This document shows, one piece after another, positions 8,849-16,844 of a DNA stretch of 47,850 nt (position 1 is its first letter; every line of letters begins with the position of its first letter). The position numbers and the translations under genes are program-made. Source of the stretch: Halonotius pteroides (GTDB lineage Archaea; Halobacteriota; Halobacteria; Halobacteriales; Haloferacaceae); assembly GCF_003605635.1 (NCBI RefSeq), contig NZ_QMDW01000017.1:1-47850 (forward strand), in the 5' to 3' direction. The notes below the pieces were generated by a model. It searched no databases. It was not told the DNA's origin and was given only the letters and a program-made list of their open reading frames with translations.

Positions 8849-9808
8849 TCATTGGTTGGTATCGTTCCGTTTCTGGTGATCGTTGCCATGCTGCTGGTGA
8901 TCTGTGTCGTCCGCGCGTTCCCGGCTGACGAGCCAGACGCCACCGACGACGACGAGACTGCCGACGACGAATCCGGGATCGATCCGCTCGCCCAACAGGA
9001 GCGCGCCCAGCGAGATGCCGACGACCGGCTGCAGGAAAAAGAACACGGCGACAGTCCCCGCCGAGACGAACTCCAGTCCCTTGTACCAGAGATACCACGC
9101 GGCCGCAGTCGCGGCCAACCCGAGGTAAGCGGTTGCGAAGATTGACTCGGCGGTCACCGGGATCGAGGCGATGCCGCGACCGAGGACAGCGAGTTCGACG
9201 GCGGCCAGCACGGCGAGCATGGGCGTGGCCGCGATTGTCGAGTAGGTGGCAGCAGTGAGTGCCGAGTACTTCCGGACGACCGAGACGCCCCAGACGGTGT
9301 AGCCGGCCCAAGCGAAACTCGCCACGACGAGCAAGCCGACGCCGGCGGCGTTGCCGGCGGCGATGGTCGTCAGGTCGTACTGGCCCGCAATGATGATAAC
9401 GGTTCCCACGGCGGCAATCACGATCCCACCGGCTTTCGGCCGTGTGACGCGCTCGCCGAGCACGCTTGCGCCGAGGGCGACCGCGAAGACCGGCGTCAGC
9501 ACCGTCAGTAATGAGCCTTGACTGGCGTTCGTGAGTTCCGTTCCGAGGAACTGGGTGGCGATTGTGAGAGCCACCCAGCCGCCGAGGCCGACGAACGCCG
9601 GCCAGTCCGCCCGGTCGATGCCCGTCCGTCTCCCCGTGAGACGAACGCCCAGCCAGAGTGCGAGCCCGCCGAGGGCGACCCGGAGAAATCCCATCGTGGC
9701 CGGCGGGACGAACGTGAAACTCCACTTGCTGACGACGTACATCCCACCCCACAAGGCCGCGGCGGCGAGCGGCCCGAACGCGAAAGCGTACCGACGGAAT
9801 CCGCTCAT
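8849..9808 (-). CDS. EamA/DMT-family transporter (first of a tandem pair)
   Basis: 319 aa with about ten transmembrane helices in two EamA halves. LGTELTNASQGSLLTVLTPVFA marks the first half end and FFFLQPVVGISLGALLLGE the second. The C-terminal tail is His/Asn/Gln/Asp-rich (HQQHGNDHQKRNDTNQ), unlike the compact end of its neighbour and possibly metal-binding or simply a cytosolic tail. It lies 103 bp downstream of livF on the same strand, so partial co-transcription with the amino-acid importer is possible. Start ATG 9808 gives a normal N-terminal membrane segment. Confidence 0.8.
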   Translation of the reverse strand: MSGFRRYAFAFGPLAAAALWGGMYVVSKWSFTFVPPATMGFLRVALGGLALWLGVRLTGRRTGIDRADWPAFVGLGGWVALTIATQFLGTELTNASQGSLLTVLTPVFAVALGASVLGERVTRPKAGGIVIAAVGTVIIIAGQYDLTTIAAGNAAGVGLLVVASFAWAGYTVWGVSVVRKYSALTAATYSTIAATPMLAVLAAVELAVLGRGIASIPVTAESIFATAYLGLAATAAAWYLWYKGLEFVSAGTVAVFFFLQPVVGISLGALLLGERIDPGFVVGSLVVVGGVWLVSRERADDTDHQQHGNDHQKRNDTNQ

Positions 9809-9911
9809 GGAGTGCCCCTCACGGGTCGCATGCTGCGTTGACGGAATTGGGTGTTTCGAATCGGTACCATGGGTATCACTGGGACTGCAGGTGTGCCGGT
9901 TTGATGTGCGC

Positions 9912-10679
9912 TCAGCCGCCGAGGTAGAGCTTCGAGACCTCGTCGCTGTCGAGCAGCGAGTCGGCCGCGCCGTCGAACCGGACGTTCCCCTGGTCGAGGA
10001 CGTAGCCGCGGTCGGAGATCCCGAGCCCTTTCTTGGCGTTCTGTTCGACCATCAACACGGCCGTATGCATGTCATTGACGGCCTCGACGTGGCCGAACAC
10101 TTCTGCTGCCGTGTTCGGTGCCAACCCCGCCGACGGCTCGTCGATCAGCAACACGTCGGGCTCCATCACGAGCGCGCGAGCGAACGCTAGCACCTGTCGT
10201 TGGCCGCCGGAAAGCGTGCGTGCCTTCGCGCTACGCTTCTCGTCGAGCAGCGGGAACCGCTCGTAGAGCGTGTCGATGACGGCGTCGAGTCCGTCCTCGC
10301 GGGCGACGCCGCCCATCCGGAGGTTCTCTTCGATGGACAGCGAGCCGAACACGTTGTCGGTCTGTGGGACGTAGCCGATCCCCTCGCGGACGATGTCTTC
10401 GGGTGCCATCCCGCCGATATCGTCGCCGTGGTAGTGCACCGTCCCTTCCCACGGCGTCAGCATGCCGAAGATCGTCTTCAGCACCGTGGATTTCCCGGCC
10501 CCGTTCGGACCGATGAGACAGACGATCTCGCCAGCATTGAGGTGCAGCGAGCAATCTTCAAGGACTTGCACGTCGCCGTAGCCGCTGTCGACGTTGTCGA
10601 GTTCGATAACGTGGTCGCCCGTCGGCTCGGTGCTGGTCGCGGTTCCGCCTACCTCGTCTCTGGTGTGGTTTGCGCTCAT
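9912..10679 (-). CDS. livF: Branched-chain-amino-acid-type ABC transporter ATPase LivF
   Basis: 255 aa ATP-binding subunit, cytoplasmic. It shows Walker A GPNGAGKS (57-64), signature LSGGQRQ (156-162), Walker B VLLIDEPSAGLAP (from 176) and the switch His region (MVEQN in place of the common H-loop, typical of LivF). An N-terminal extension of about 25 polar residues precedes the domain. It pairs with LivG to power uptake through LivH and LivM. It starts 3 bp after livG and is the last gene of the liv set. Confidence 0.9.
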   Translation of the reverse strand: MSANHTRDEVGGTATSTEPTGDHVIELDNVDSGYGDVQVLEDCSLHLNAGEIVCLIGPNGAGKSTVLKTIFGMLTPWEGTVHYHGDDIGGMAPEDIVREGIGYVPQTDNVFGSLSIEENLRMGGVAREDGLDAVIDTLYERFPLLDEKRSAKARTLSGGQRQVLAFARALVMEPDVLLIDEPSAGLAPNTAAEVFGHVEAVNDMHTAVLMVEQNAKKGLGISDRGYVLDQGNVRFDGAADSLLDSDEVSKLYLGG

Positions 10680-10682
10680 AGG

Positions 10683-11534
10683 TTAGCCCCCGAGATACGC
10701 ATCGATAACGCCCTCGTCGTTTTGAACCTCGTCGGGAGTGCCTTCCATGAGGACGTGCCCACGGTCGAGGACGATAACTGGGTCGGCGAGACTCATCACG
10801 AACTCCATGTCGTGTTCGATGAGCAGAAACGTCGTTCCCTGCTCGTTGAGTCGCCGTATCTGTTCGGCCAGTTTCTTCCGCAGCGTCGGGTTGACTCCCG
10901 CCGCCGGCTCGTCGAGCAACAGGATCTCCGGCTCGGCCAGCATCGCCCGTGCGAGTTCTACGAGCTTCAGCTGACCGCCCGAAATCTTTGTCGCCGGCTG
11001 GGTGGCTAGATGGTCGATCTCGAAGTCTTCGAGGATCTCCTGGGCGTCTTTGAGGTTTCGCTGTTCCCGCTCGCGAACCGACTCTGGGTCAGTGAACAGT
11101 TTGATGAATGACTCGCCGGGTTGTTCGCGTGGGCCGACGAGCATCGCCTCGCGGACGGTCATCCCCTCCAGTTTCCGGGGGGTCTGGAACGTTCGGATGA
11201 GGCCGTGATCGGCGATCTCGTAGGGCTCCATGTCGGTTACGTCGGTGCCGTTGACCGTGACGCGGCCCGCGTCGCTCTCGTAGAACCCCGAGATGAGGTT
11301 GAACAGTGTCGACTTCCCCGCGCCGTTCGGGCCGATGAGGCCCATGATCGTGCCGCGTTCGACCTCGAAGCTGGCGTGGTCGGTTGCGACCAGAGCGCCG
11401 AACGATTTGACGAGATCTTCGACGCGGAGGACGACGTTCTCCTTGTCCATGTTCGCGGCCCGTTCGTCGTTTGCGGCCTGCTCCTCGCTTGAGGAGTCGT
11501 TGTTGGCTACCTGTGAGGCTTGACTGTCAGTCAT
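10683..11534 (-). CDS. livG: Branched-chain-amino-acid-type ABC transporter ATPase LivG
   Basis: About 283 aa from ATG 11534; an alternative GTG/ATG-type start lies three codons further upstream (11543). I prefer 11534 because ATGACTGA overlaps the livM stop and implies translational coupling. Walker A GPNGAGKS (68-75), signature ISGGQLK, Walker B ILLLDEPAAGVNP and H-loop IEHDMEFV are present. The AAGVNP after Walker B is characteristic of LivG. An acidic, Ser/Asn-rich N-terminal extension of about 30 residues is present. Confidence 0.9.
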   Translation of the reverse strand: MTDSQASQVANNDSSSEEQAANDERAANMDKENVVLRVEDLVKSFGALVATDHASFEVERGTIMGLIGPNGAGKSTLFNLISGFYESDAGRVTVNGTDVTDMEPYEIADHGLIRTFQTPRKLEGMTVREAMLVGPREQPGESFIKLFTDPESVREREQRNLKDAQEILEDFEIDHLATQPATKISGGQLKLVELARAMLAEPEILLLDEPAAGVNPTLRKKLAEQIRRLNEQGTTFLLIEHDMEFVMSLADPVIVLDRGHVLMEGTPDEVQNDEGVIDAYLGG

Positions 11535-12714
11535 TACTCTCACCTGCCTTGGAGTCGCGAACGCCGCTATCCGGCTGTTCGGGCGCGTCGTCGACGACGC
11601 TGGGCCAGATGAGTTCCCGCTGTGGCGGCAACACGCCCTCCGGCCGGAACCGCATCAACAGGACGATGATGACGCCGATCAACAGGAGCCGCAGCGGCGC
11701 GACATCGAAGGGGATGAACTCGAAGGCGTTGAGGAACCGCGTCCCCTCGCGGATAGCGACGATGACGAACCCGCCGAACAGCGCGCCGCGGTTCGAGCCG
11801 CTGCCCCCAAGCATGACCGCAACCCAGACGTAGAACGTCGTGATCGGGCTGAGGTCGCCGGGGGAGACGAACAGGTTCAGGTGGGCGTAAAACACGCCTG
11901 CCAGTGCCATGATGAGACTGCCGAGGACGAATGCCTGCATCTTGTATCGGTAGGTGTTCTTGCCGAGTGCCCGCGCGAGATCCTCGTCGGAGCGGATCGT
12001 TCGCAACACGCGACCCCACGGCGAGCGGTGAGCCCGCTTCAGCACAAAGTAGCTGACGGCAATAAACGACACGACGACGACGACGTTCAACAGCGCGCTC
12101 CAGAACGACTGGCCGAGGACGACGGTTCCGCTCGGGAGCCACGAGACGGCGACCGACGGCATCGTCTGTGGGAACGTATCGAGGAGGGGCCAGCCGTCGA
12201 AGAACGTCGGGATGCCACGGACGCCGGCACTCCCGTTTGTCAGCTGATCCTCGTTGAGGATGACAATGCGAACCACTTCCGCCAGCCCGATGGAGGCGAT
12301 TGCGAGGTAGTCCGCCCGGAGCCTGAGCGTCGGGATCCCAATGAGGAGTGCAAGGATCGCTGCAAGCACAAGCGCGACAAACAACCCGACGGCGGGCGCG
12401 AGGTTTCCGGCGACCGGCGAGGAACTCGCCGAGGCGAGTGCTGTCCCGTAAGCACCGATACCGAAGAAGGCAGCGACGCTAAAGTTGATCAGGCCGGTGT
12501 AGCCCCACTGCACGTTGAGCCCGAGCGACAGCAACGAGTACATGCCCGCGATCCCGACGAGAAACAAGAAGTAGGTCGGTGCGAGGATTCCGGTGAACAG
12601 TCCGCCGAGCAGCAGCACGACGAAGCCAGCGATGAAGCCGCTGACACCCTGTTCGGCGCGGGTGAGCCCGCTCCAGTAGGCGTTCGGGTCATCGACGATG
12701 GCGCGCAGGGACAT
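11527..12714 (-). CDS. livM: Branched-chain-amino-acid-type ABC permease LivM
   Basis: 395 aa polytopic membrane protein. After a polar N terminus it has about eight to ten hydrophobic helices. The family features are QWGYTGLINFSVAAFFGIGAY near the N terminus and the EAA-like cytoplasmic loop (SPWGRVLRTIRSDEDLARALG) that contacts the ATPases. The C-terminal tail after residue 370 is hydrophilic. The start is 1 bp after the livH stop. It forms the channel with LivH. Confidence 0.9.
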   Translation of the reverse strand: MSLRAIVDDPNAYWSGLTRAEQGVSGFIAGFVVLLLGGLFTGILAPTYFLFLVGIAGMYSLLSLGLNVQWGYTGLINFSVAAFFGIGAYGTALASASSSPVAGNLAPAVGLFVALVLAAILALLIGIPTLRLRADYLAIASIGLAEVVRIVILNEDQLTNGSAGVRGIPTFFDGWPLLDTFPQTMPSVAVSWLPSGTVVLGQSFWSALLNVVVVVSFIAVSYFVLKRAHRSPWGRVLRTIRSDEDLARALGKNTYRYKMQAFVLGSLIMALAGVFYAHLNLFVSPGDLSPITTFYVWVAVMLGGSGSNRGALFGGFVIVAIREGTRFLNAFEFIPFDVAPLRLLLIGVIIVLLMRFRPEGVLPPQRELIWPSVVDDAPEQPDSGVRDSKAGESND

Positions 12715-12715
12715 C

Positions 12716-13657
12716 TCAGACCACCTCCCCGGCGATACCGCTCGGTCGAACTAGCAGGACGGCGACCATGATAACGAACGCGATGGCGTTGGCGTATTCG
12801 ATCCCGATTGGGATTCCCCACGTGTCGGGGACGAGCGGGAGCACTGCGCCCAACTCCGAAAGGATCGGCGTCAGCTGGGTTGTCATCCCGATGAGGACGC
12901 CGCCGAGCATTGCCCCATAAACCGAGCCGATGCCGCCGAGGATGACCGCGGCGAAGATGATAAGCAACAGATCGAACCCCATCCGCGGCGTGAGACGGCT
13001 GAACAAGCCGAGAAAGACACCGCCCGCGCCGGCGAGGCCGGCCCCGATGATCCACGTCCACAGTTTGACCCGATCGGTTCGGATGCCGCTAACGCGAGCG
13101 AGGTCGGGGTTGTCGGCCATCGCGCGCATCTTCCGCCCGAGATCCGTGTACTGCAGCAGGAGGTGCAGGCCGACGACGAGAACGGTCGCCGACGCGACGA
13201 TAGCCACGTCCTGCAGCGTGACGCGGATTCCGTAGGTGACAAGCGCGTCGATGGGCCGCATCGCCGGGATGTCGTAGCGGGTGAAGTCGGCCCCGAACCC
13301 CATCTGGATGATCGCCCGATAGATGAACGCGATCCCAATCGAGGTGATGAGCAGGCCGATCGAGCCGACATCCATCCCCTCGTAAATGAATTTTTCGGTG
13401 ACGACGGCGACGAGCGCGGCCATCCCAATGCCGACACCGAGGGCGACAAAAAAGCCGTAAGGTAACCCGAGTACGGTTCCGCCGAGGCCGCCGACGGCAC
13501 CGAAGGTGACCAGTGCCGCGTAGGCACCGACGGTCATCGTATCGCCGTGGGCGAAGTTTGCGAAGTTGGCGATGCTGTAAACCAGCGAGAGCCCGATGCT
13601 CCCCAGCACGATGATACTGCTATATATCAGCCCACTGGCGAGGAGGTCGAGCACCAT
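12716..13657 (-). CDS. livH: Branched-chain-amino-acid-type ABC permease LivH
   Basis: 313 aa membrane permease with about eight hydrophobic segments. The N-terminal LVYSIANFANFAHGDTMTVGAY and the loop DLGRKMRAMADNPDLARVSGI (EAA-like, ATPase contact) are typical of LivH. It begins 8 bp after the binding-protein gene and ends just before livM, so the transporter is transcribed binding protein, H, M, G, F. No damage is visible. Confidence 0.9.
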   Translation of the reverse strand: MVLDLLASGLIYSSIIVLGSIGLSLVYSIANFANFAHGDTMTVGAYAALVTFGAVGGLGGTVLGLPYGFFVALGVGIGMAALVAVVTEKFIYEGMDVGSIGLLITSIGIAFIYRAIIQMGFGADFTRYDIPAMRPIDALVTYGIRVTLQDVAIVASATVLVVGLHLLLQYTDLGRKMRAMADNPDLARVSGIRTDRVKLWTWIIGAGLAGAGGVFLGLFSRLTPRMGFDLLLIIFAAVILGGIGSVYGAMLGGVLIGMTTQLTPILSELGAVLPLVPDTWGIPIGIEYANAIAFVIMVAVLLVRPSGIAGEVV

Positions 13658-13665
13658 CTGTCGGG

Positions 13666-14916
13666 TTAGGACTCGATGAAGCCGATCTGCTCGTAGCTGT
13701 GGTTCTGAACTTCCTGAATTTGGAGGAAGCCAACCGGGTCACCGTTCTCATCAAGATCGATCGGCCCACTGACGCCCTGGTAGTTGACTTCGTTTGGGCC
13801 GCCGCCATCGGCGAGAATATCGTGTGCTGCCTGGTACGAGGTAACCTCCTCGCCCTCTGGCCGGGTTACATCACGAACCACCTCGCCCAGTGCCGCGCCG
13901 GAGAACTCCTCGGCGGCCTGAATGGAGAGTGCTGCCGTGATGACACAGTCGTAGGCGTAGGCCGACCACACGGTCGGCGACTCGTCATACTCGCTTTCGA
14001 ACGTTGAAACAAAGTTCTGGTAATTCTCCTGCTCAACTGGTGCCGAAGGGACGGCAATCTTCATGCCCTCCATACTACCATCTGGCGTGTTTTCGATGAC
14101 ATTGTCGCCGGAGACCGAGTCGGCTCCGTACAACTGTGGCTCATAGCCACTGGAGAAGATCTCGTTGACCATTGTGGCGAACTCGGCCTGATAGGTGATG
14201 AACAGCCATGCATCTGCTTCGGAGCTGTTCATCTCGCTGATTACACCCGAGTACGACGACTGATCTTGATCGTGGGGGTTGTTGTAGGCGATGTCACCGT
14301 CCCAGGCGTTGACGAAGGCGTCGGCAAGACTCGATCCGTAGTTATTGTTAACATAGGTGAGCGCAACGGTGTCGTAGCCGTCATCGGCGATGATGTTCGC
14401 CAGCGCGGTCGATTGGGTGCGACCGGTCGGCGACATCCGGAGCAGCCCCGGGAAGTCCGTCAGGCCGAGCCCTGTGGAGTTCTGACTCAGCTGGACGACA
14501 TCTGTGCCCTGGACGACGCTCTCGTAGATCGACAACGATACACCGGAACCGACAGTGCCAATCATGAACGGAACCCCGTCCTGATTGACAAGTTTTTGCG
14601 CCGCCGAGACACCGCCGGAACTCTCACTCCCAGAGTCCTCGACGATGATGTTCAAATCTTGTCCGTTGACCCCGACCTCGTTGACGGCTGCCAGTGCGAG
14701 GTCTTTCCCCCGTTGGTTGCGCTGCCCGAATGCAGACAGTGAGCCTGTCACCGCATCGACCATCCCAATCTCATAAGGGCCACTACTGCTACTACCATCT
14801 GAGCCGCTGTCGTTGGTCGCCGAGCAGCCAGCGAGGCCGGTCAGTCCCGCAGCACCCACGCCACCTGTCAGTTTCATCAGAGTTCGTCTATCGATTACTG
14901 TGGTATTCTGTGACAT
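13666..14916 (-). CDS. Tat-exported lipoprotein, substrate-binding protein of the liv-type importer
   Basis: About 416 aa from ATG 14916 (MSQNTTVID). The frame is open 15 codons further upstream, but this start puts the twin-arginine motif DRRTLMK at residues 9-15 and the lipobox LAGC with Cys31, so the protein is exported folded and lipid-anchored. A Ser/Gly-rich linker follows, then a periplasmic-binding fold of the LivJ/amide-binding type (IGMVDAVTGSLSAFGQ and GTVGSGVSLSIYE). It captures a small amino acid or amide for LivHMGF. A TATA-like CTTAAGTA lies 22 nt upstream. Position opposite proline dehydrogenase hints that proline may be a ligand; this is inference. Confidence 0.85.
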   Translation of the reverse strand: MSQNTTVIDRRTLMKLTGGVGAAGLTGLAGCSATNDSGSDGSSSSGPYEIGMVDAVTGSLSAFGQRNQRGKDLALAAVNEVGVNGQDLNIIVEDSGSESSGGVSAAQKLVNQDGVPFMIGTVGSGVSLSIYESVVQGTDVVQLSQNSTGLGLTDFPGLLRMSPTGRTQSTALANIIADDGYDTVALTYVNNNYGSSLADAFVNAWDGDIAYNNPHDQDQSSYSGVISEMNSSEADAWLFITYQAEFATMVNEIFSSGYEPQLYGADSVSGDNVIENTPDGSMEGMKIAVPSAPVEQENYQNFVSTFESEYDESPTVWSAYAYDCVITAALSIQAAEEFSGAALGEVVRDVTRPEGEEVTSYQAAHDILADGGGPNEVNYQGVSGPIDLDENGDPVGFLQIQEVQNHSYEQIGFIES

Positions 14917-15080
14917 AGATATATGACTGAGAGAGATACTACTTAAGACTGCCCCTATCATGGTCGGGACAACAATGATTCCGCCTCGTGCTTCTCATCC
15001 GCTAGATTATTTCGCAGCTAAAATATAAGAAATATTTGGTCGGGTTCCGATATAGGTTGGACTATATCTTATGTTCATCT
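14917..15080. promoter_or_regulatory. Divergent promoter region between liv operon and proline dehydrogenase
   Basis: This 164-bp AT-rich gap serves the liv operon leftwards and proline dehydrogenase rightwards. On the minus strand a TTAAGTAG box (14939-14946) ends 22 nt before ATG 14916. On the plus strand GATATAGG (about 15050) lies about 24 nt before ATG 15081. Both genes could therefore be leaderless. No clear operator palindrome was found. Confidence 0.45.
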
Positions 15081-15911
15081 ATGATACCTCCTATCGCCAG
15101 CAATTTCGTAGCGGGTGAGACAGCTGGGGAGGCGATGGATCACGTCAATGCACTGAACGACCGCGGCGTCGGCGGTATCCTGAATCTTCTTGGCGAACAC
15201 TACGAAAAACGTGAAAAAGCAGCTGCGGACGCCGATGCGTACGTTGATCTCGCCAACGATATCGCCGAGCGTGATATTGACGCCTGTCTCTCCGTCAAGC
15301 CGAGCCAGATCGGCCTAGAGATAAGCGACGATGTCTTCGAGAAGAACCTCGCCCGTATCGTCGACGCCGCCGACTGTTTCGTCTGGATCGATATGGAAGA
15401 CCATTCGACGACCGACGTAACGCTAGACGCCTACGAGCGACACGCTCTTGAAACCGATGGCAACACCGGTGTCTGCGTCCAAGCAAATCTTCAGCGTACG
15501 CGTGAGGATCTCGAACGGCTTGCTGACCTCCCCGGAAAGGTTCGACTCGTCAAGGGAGCCTACGACGAGCCGAAAGAGATCGCCTACAAAAAGAAGGCTA
15601 AAGTCGACGAGAGTTACAGAGAATACCTGAGTTATATGTTCGAATCGTTCGACGACGGCATTGCCGTCGGGAGCCATGATCCCGAACTAATCGACCTCGC
15701 AAAAGAGCTTCATCGAGAGCATGGTACGCCGTTCGAGATACAGATGCTCACGGGTGTGCGTGAGAGCGCGCAGTTCGAACTCGCCAAACAGGGCTACGAT
15801 GTTTACCAGTACATTCCTTATGGCACCAAATGGTTCTCCTACTTCTACCGTCGCATCCGCGAGCGAAAGGAAAACGCGCTCTTTGCGCTCCGTGCCGTCA
15901 TCGGCCGCTAA
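15081..15911 (+). CDS. Proline dehydrogenase
   Basis: 276 aa flavoprotein that oxidises proline to 1-pyrroline-5-carboxylate. It starts at ATG 15081 (MIPPIASNFVAG); the in-frame ATG upstream would add a non-homologous stretch. Barrel motifs are visible: LSVKPSQIGL, FVWIDMEDHS, VRLVKGAYDEPKE (substrate/flavin region), AVGSHDPELI and EIQMLTGV. The C-terminal YIPYGTKW then FYRRIRER is the classic substrate-binding helix with its two arginines. Length matches stand-alone archaeal and Gram-positive-type enzymes rather than bifunctional PutA. It works with the aldehyde dehydrogenase at 16845 and is flanked by the HTH-10 regulator. Confidence 0.88.
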   Translation: MIPPIASNFVAGETAGEAMDHVNALNDRGVGGILNLLGEHYEKREKAAADADAYVDLANDIAERDIDACLSVKPSQIGLEISDDVFEKNLARIVDAADCFVWIDMEDHSTTDVTLDAYERHALETDGNTGVCVQANLQRTREDLERLADLPGKVRLVKGAYDEPKEIAYKKKAKVDESYREYLSYMFESFDDGIAVGSHDPELIDLAKELHREHGTPFEIQMLTGVRESAQFELAKQGYDVYQYIPYGTKWFSYFYRRIRERKENALFALRAVIGR

Positions 15912-15949
15912 GTTCGTCGGCGACTGGTGGTCATCTCACCCGACTGGGG

Positions 15950-16672
15950 TCAGGGATCGAGAAGCTTCGCCTCGGCTTTCCGGAGGTGTTCCAGCATGGT
16001 TGTCTTCGAGACATCGAGATCGCTGGCGAGCTCACGCGTCGTAGTCTCGCGAGGCCACTCGTAGTAGCCAGCCTCACGTGCGTGCTCGAATACGCGTCGC
16101 TGCTGGGTGGTGAGTGTGTCGAGTCGCTGGTCGCGTTCGGTGCCGCCACCGTTCTCTGCCGTCGTGATCGAGTTGATCGCGACCTCCGCGCCGGCCTCCT
16201 TGCGAACGCTCTCGAGTGCGTCCTGTACCTCTGTGCGGTCGTTGACGAAACATACCTGCCATTCCTCGCGGCCGTCCTCAATACGTACGGGCGCGCTGTG
16301 GACGAATCCGTGTTTGAGGAGTGTCGGACAGACCATGTCGCTGGGATCGTACTCAACAAAGAACTCCCGGACGACGTTTCCCGGCGCGTTGCGTTCACGA
16401 CCGAACCGCTCTTGAAGCTCCGAGAGGTCTCCCGAGTGTTCTGACTCCTGAATCGCCGCAAGCAACTGGTCGACTTCGGCTTCGTCATCGCCAAACGCCG
16501 TGAACAATCCTTGAACCTTCTGGTGGGACTCACCCTCCGCTGTCGGCGACGTGTAGATGGCGTGGGCTAAGACACCACCATCCGTCTGGTCAGTCGCCTC
16601 GATCGCCCAACAGTTGGGATGCCAGAGGTCGAGCGTGAGTCGCGTCGTGGTTGTTTGGTCGGCGATAGCCAT
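15950..16672 (-). CDS. HTH-10 (bacterio-opsin activator type) transcriptional regulator
   Basis: 240 aa. The C-terminal 50 residues form the haloarchaeal HTH-10 domain (LTTQQRRVFEHAREAGYYEWPRE then TTRELASDLDVSKTTMLEHL); the N-terminal part is an uncharacterised sensor-like domain (LDLWHPNCWAIEATD). This family controls metabolic genes in haloarchaea. It lies between proline dehydrogenase and the aldehyde dehydrogenase, convergent with the first and divergent from the second, so it likely responds to proline or a catabolite. Start ATG 16672. Confidence 0.82.
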   Translation of the reverse strand: MAIADQTTTTRLTLDLWHPNCWAIEATDQTDGGVLAHAIYTSPTAEGESHQKVQGLFTAFGDDEAEVDQLLAAIQESEHSGDLSELQERFGRERNAPGNVVREFFVEYDPSDMVCPTLLKHGFVHSAPVRIEDGREEWQVCFVNDRTEVQDALESVRKEAGAEVAINSITTAENGGGTERDQRLDTLTTQQRRVFEHAREAGYYEWPRETTTRELASDLDVSKTTMLEHLRKAEAKLLDP

Positions 16673-16844
16673 TGTTCTAACACAGGTCTACAGTAGTATT
16701 CATGTGTTGGTTTCACAAAGACCTTGGCGACCATGGGAGGGTACGTTTCCATTCTTGGGTTTCCTCTGAGCGTGACGGTTGGTCGCTGTCTGGCCGTCCA
16801 TGGTCGGACGGGTGCTTTCACCTCTGTGGGAACATTTACCACTA

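Noticed and set aside
8083-8928. Long plus-strand open frame opposite the EamA gene
   Set aside because: It is Arg/Asp-rich and lacks domains; the GC-rich transporter genes on the other strand explain it. The same holds for 11881-12771 and similar shadows opposite the liv genes.
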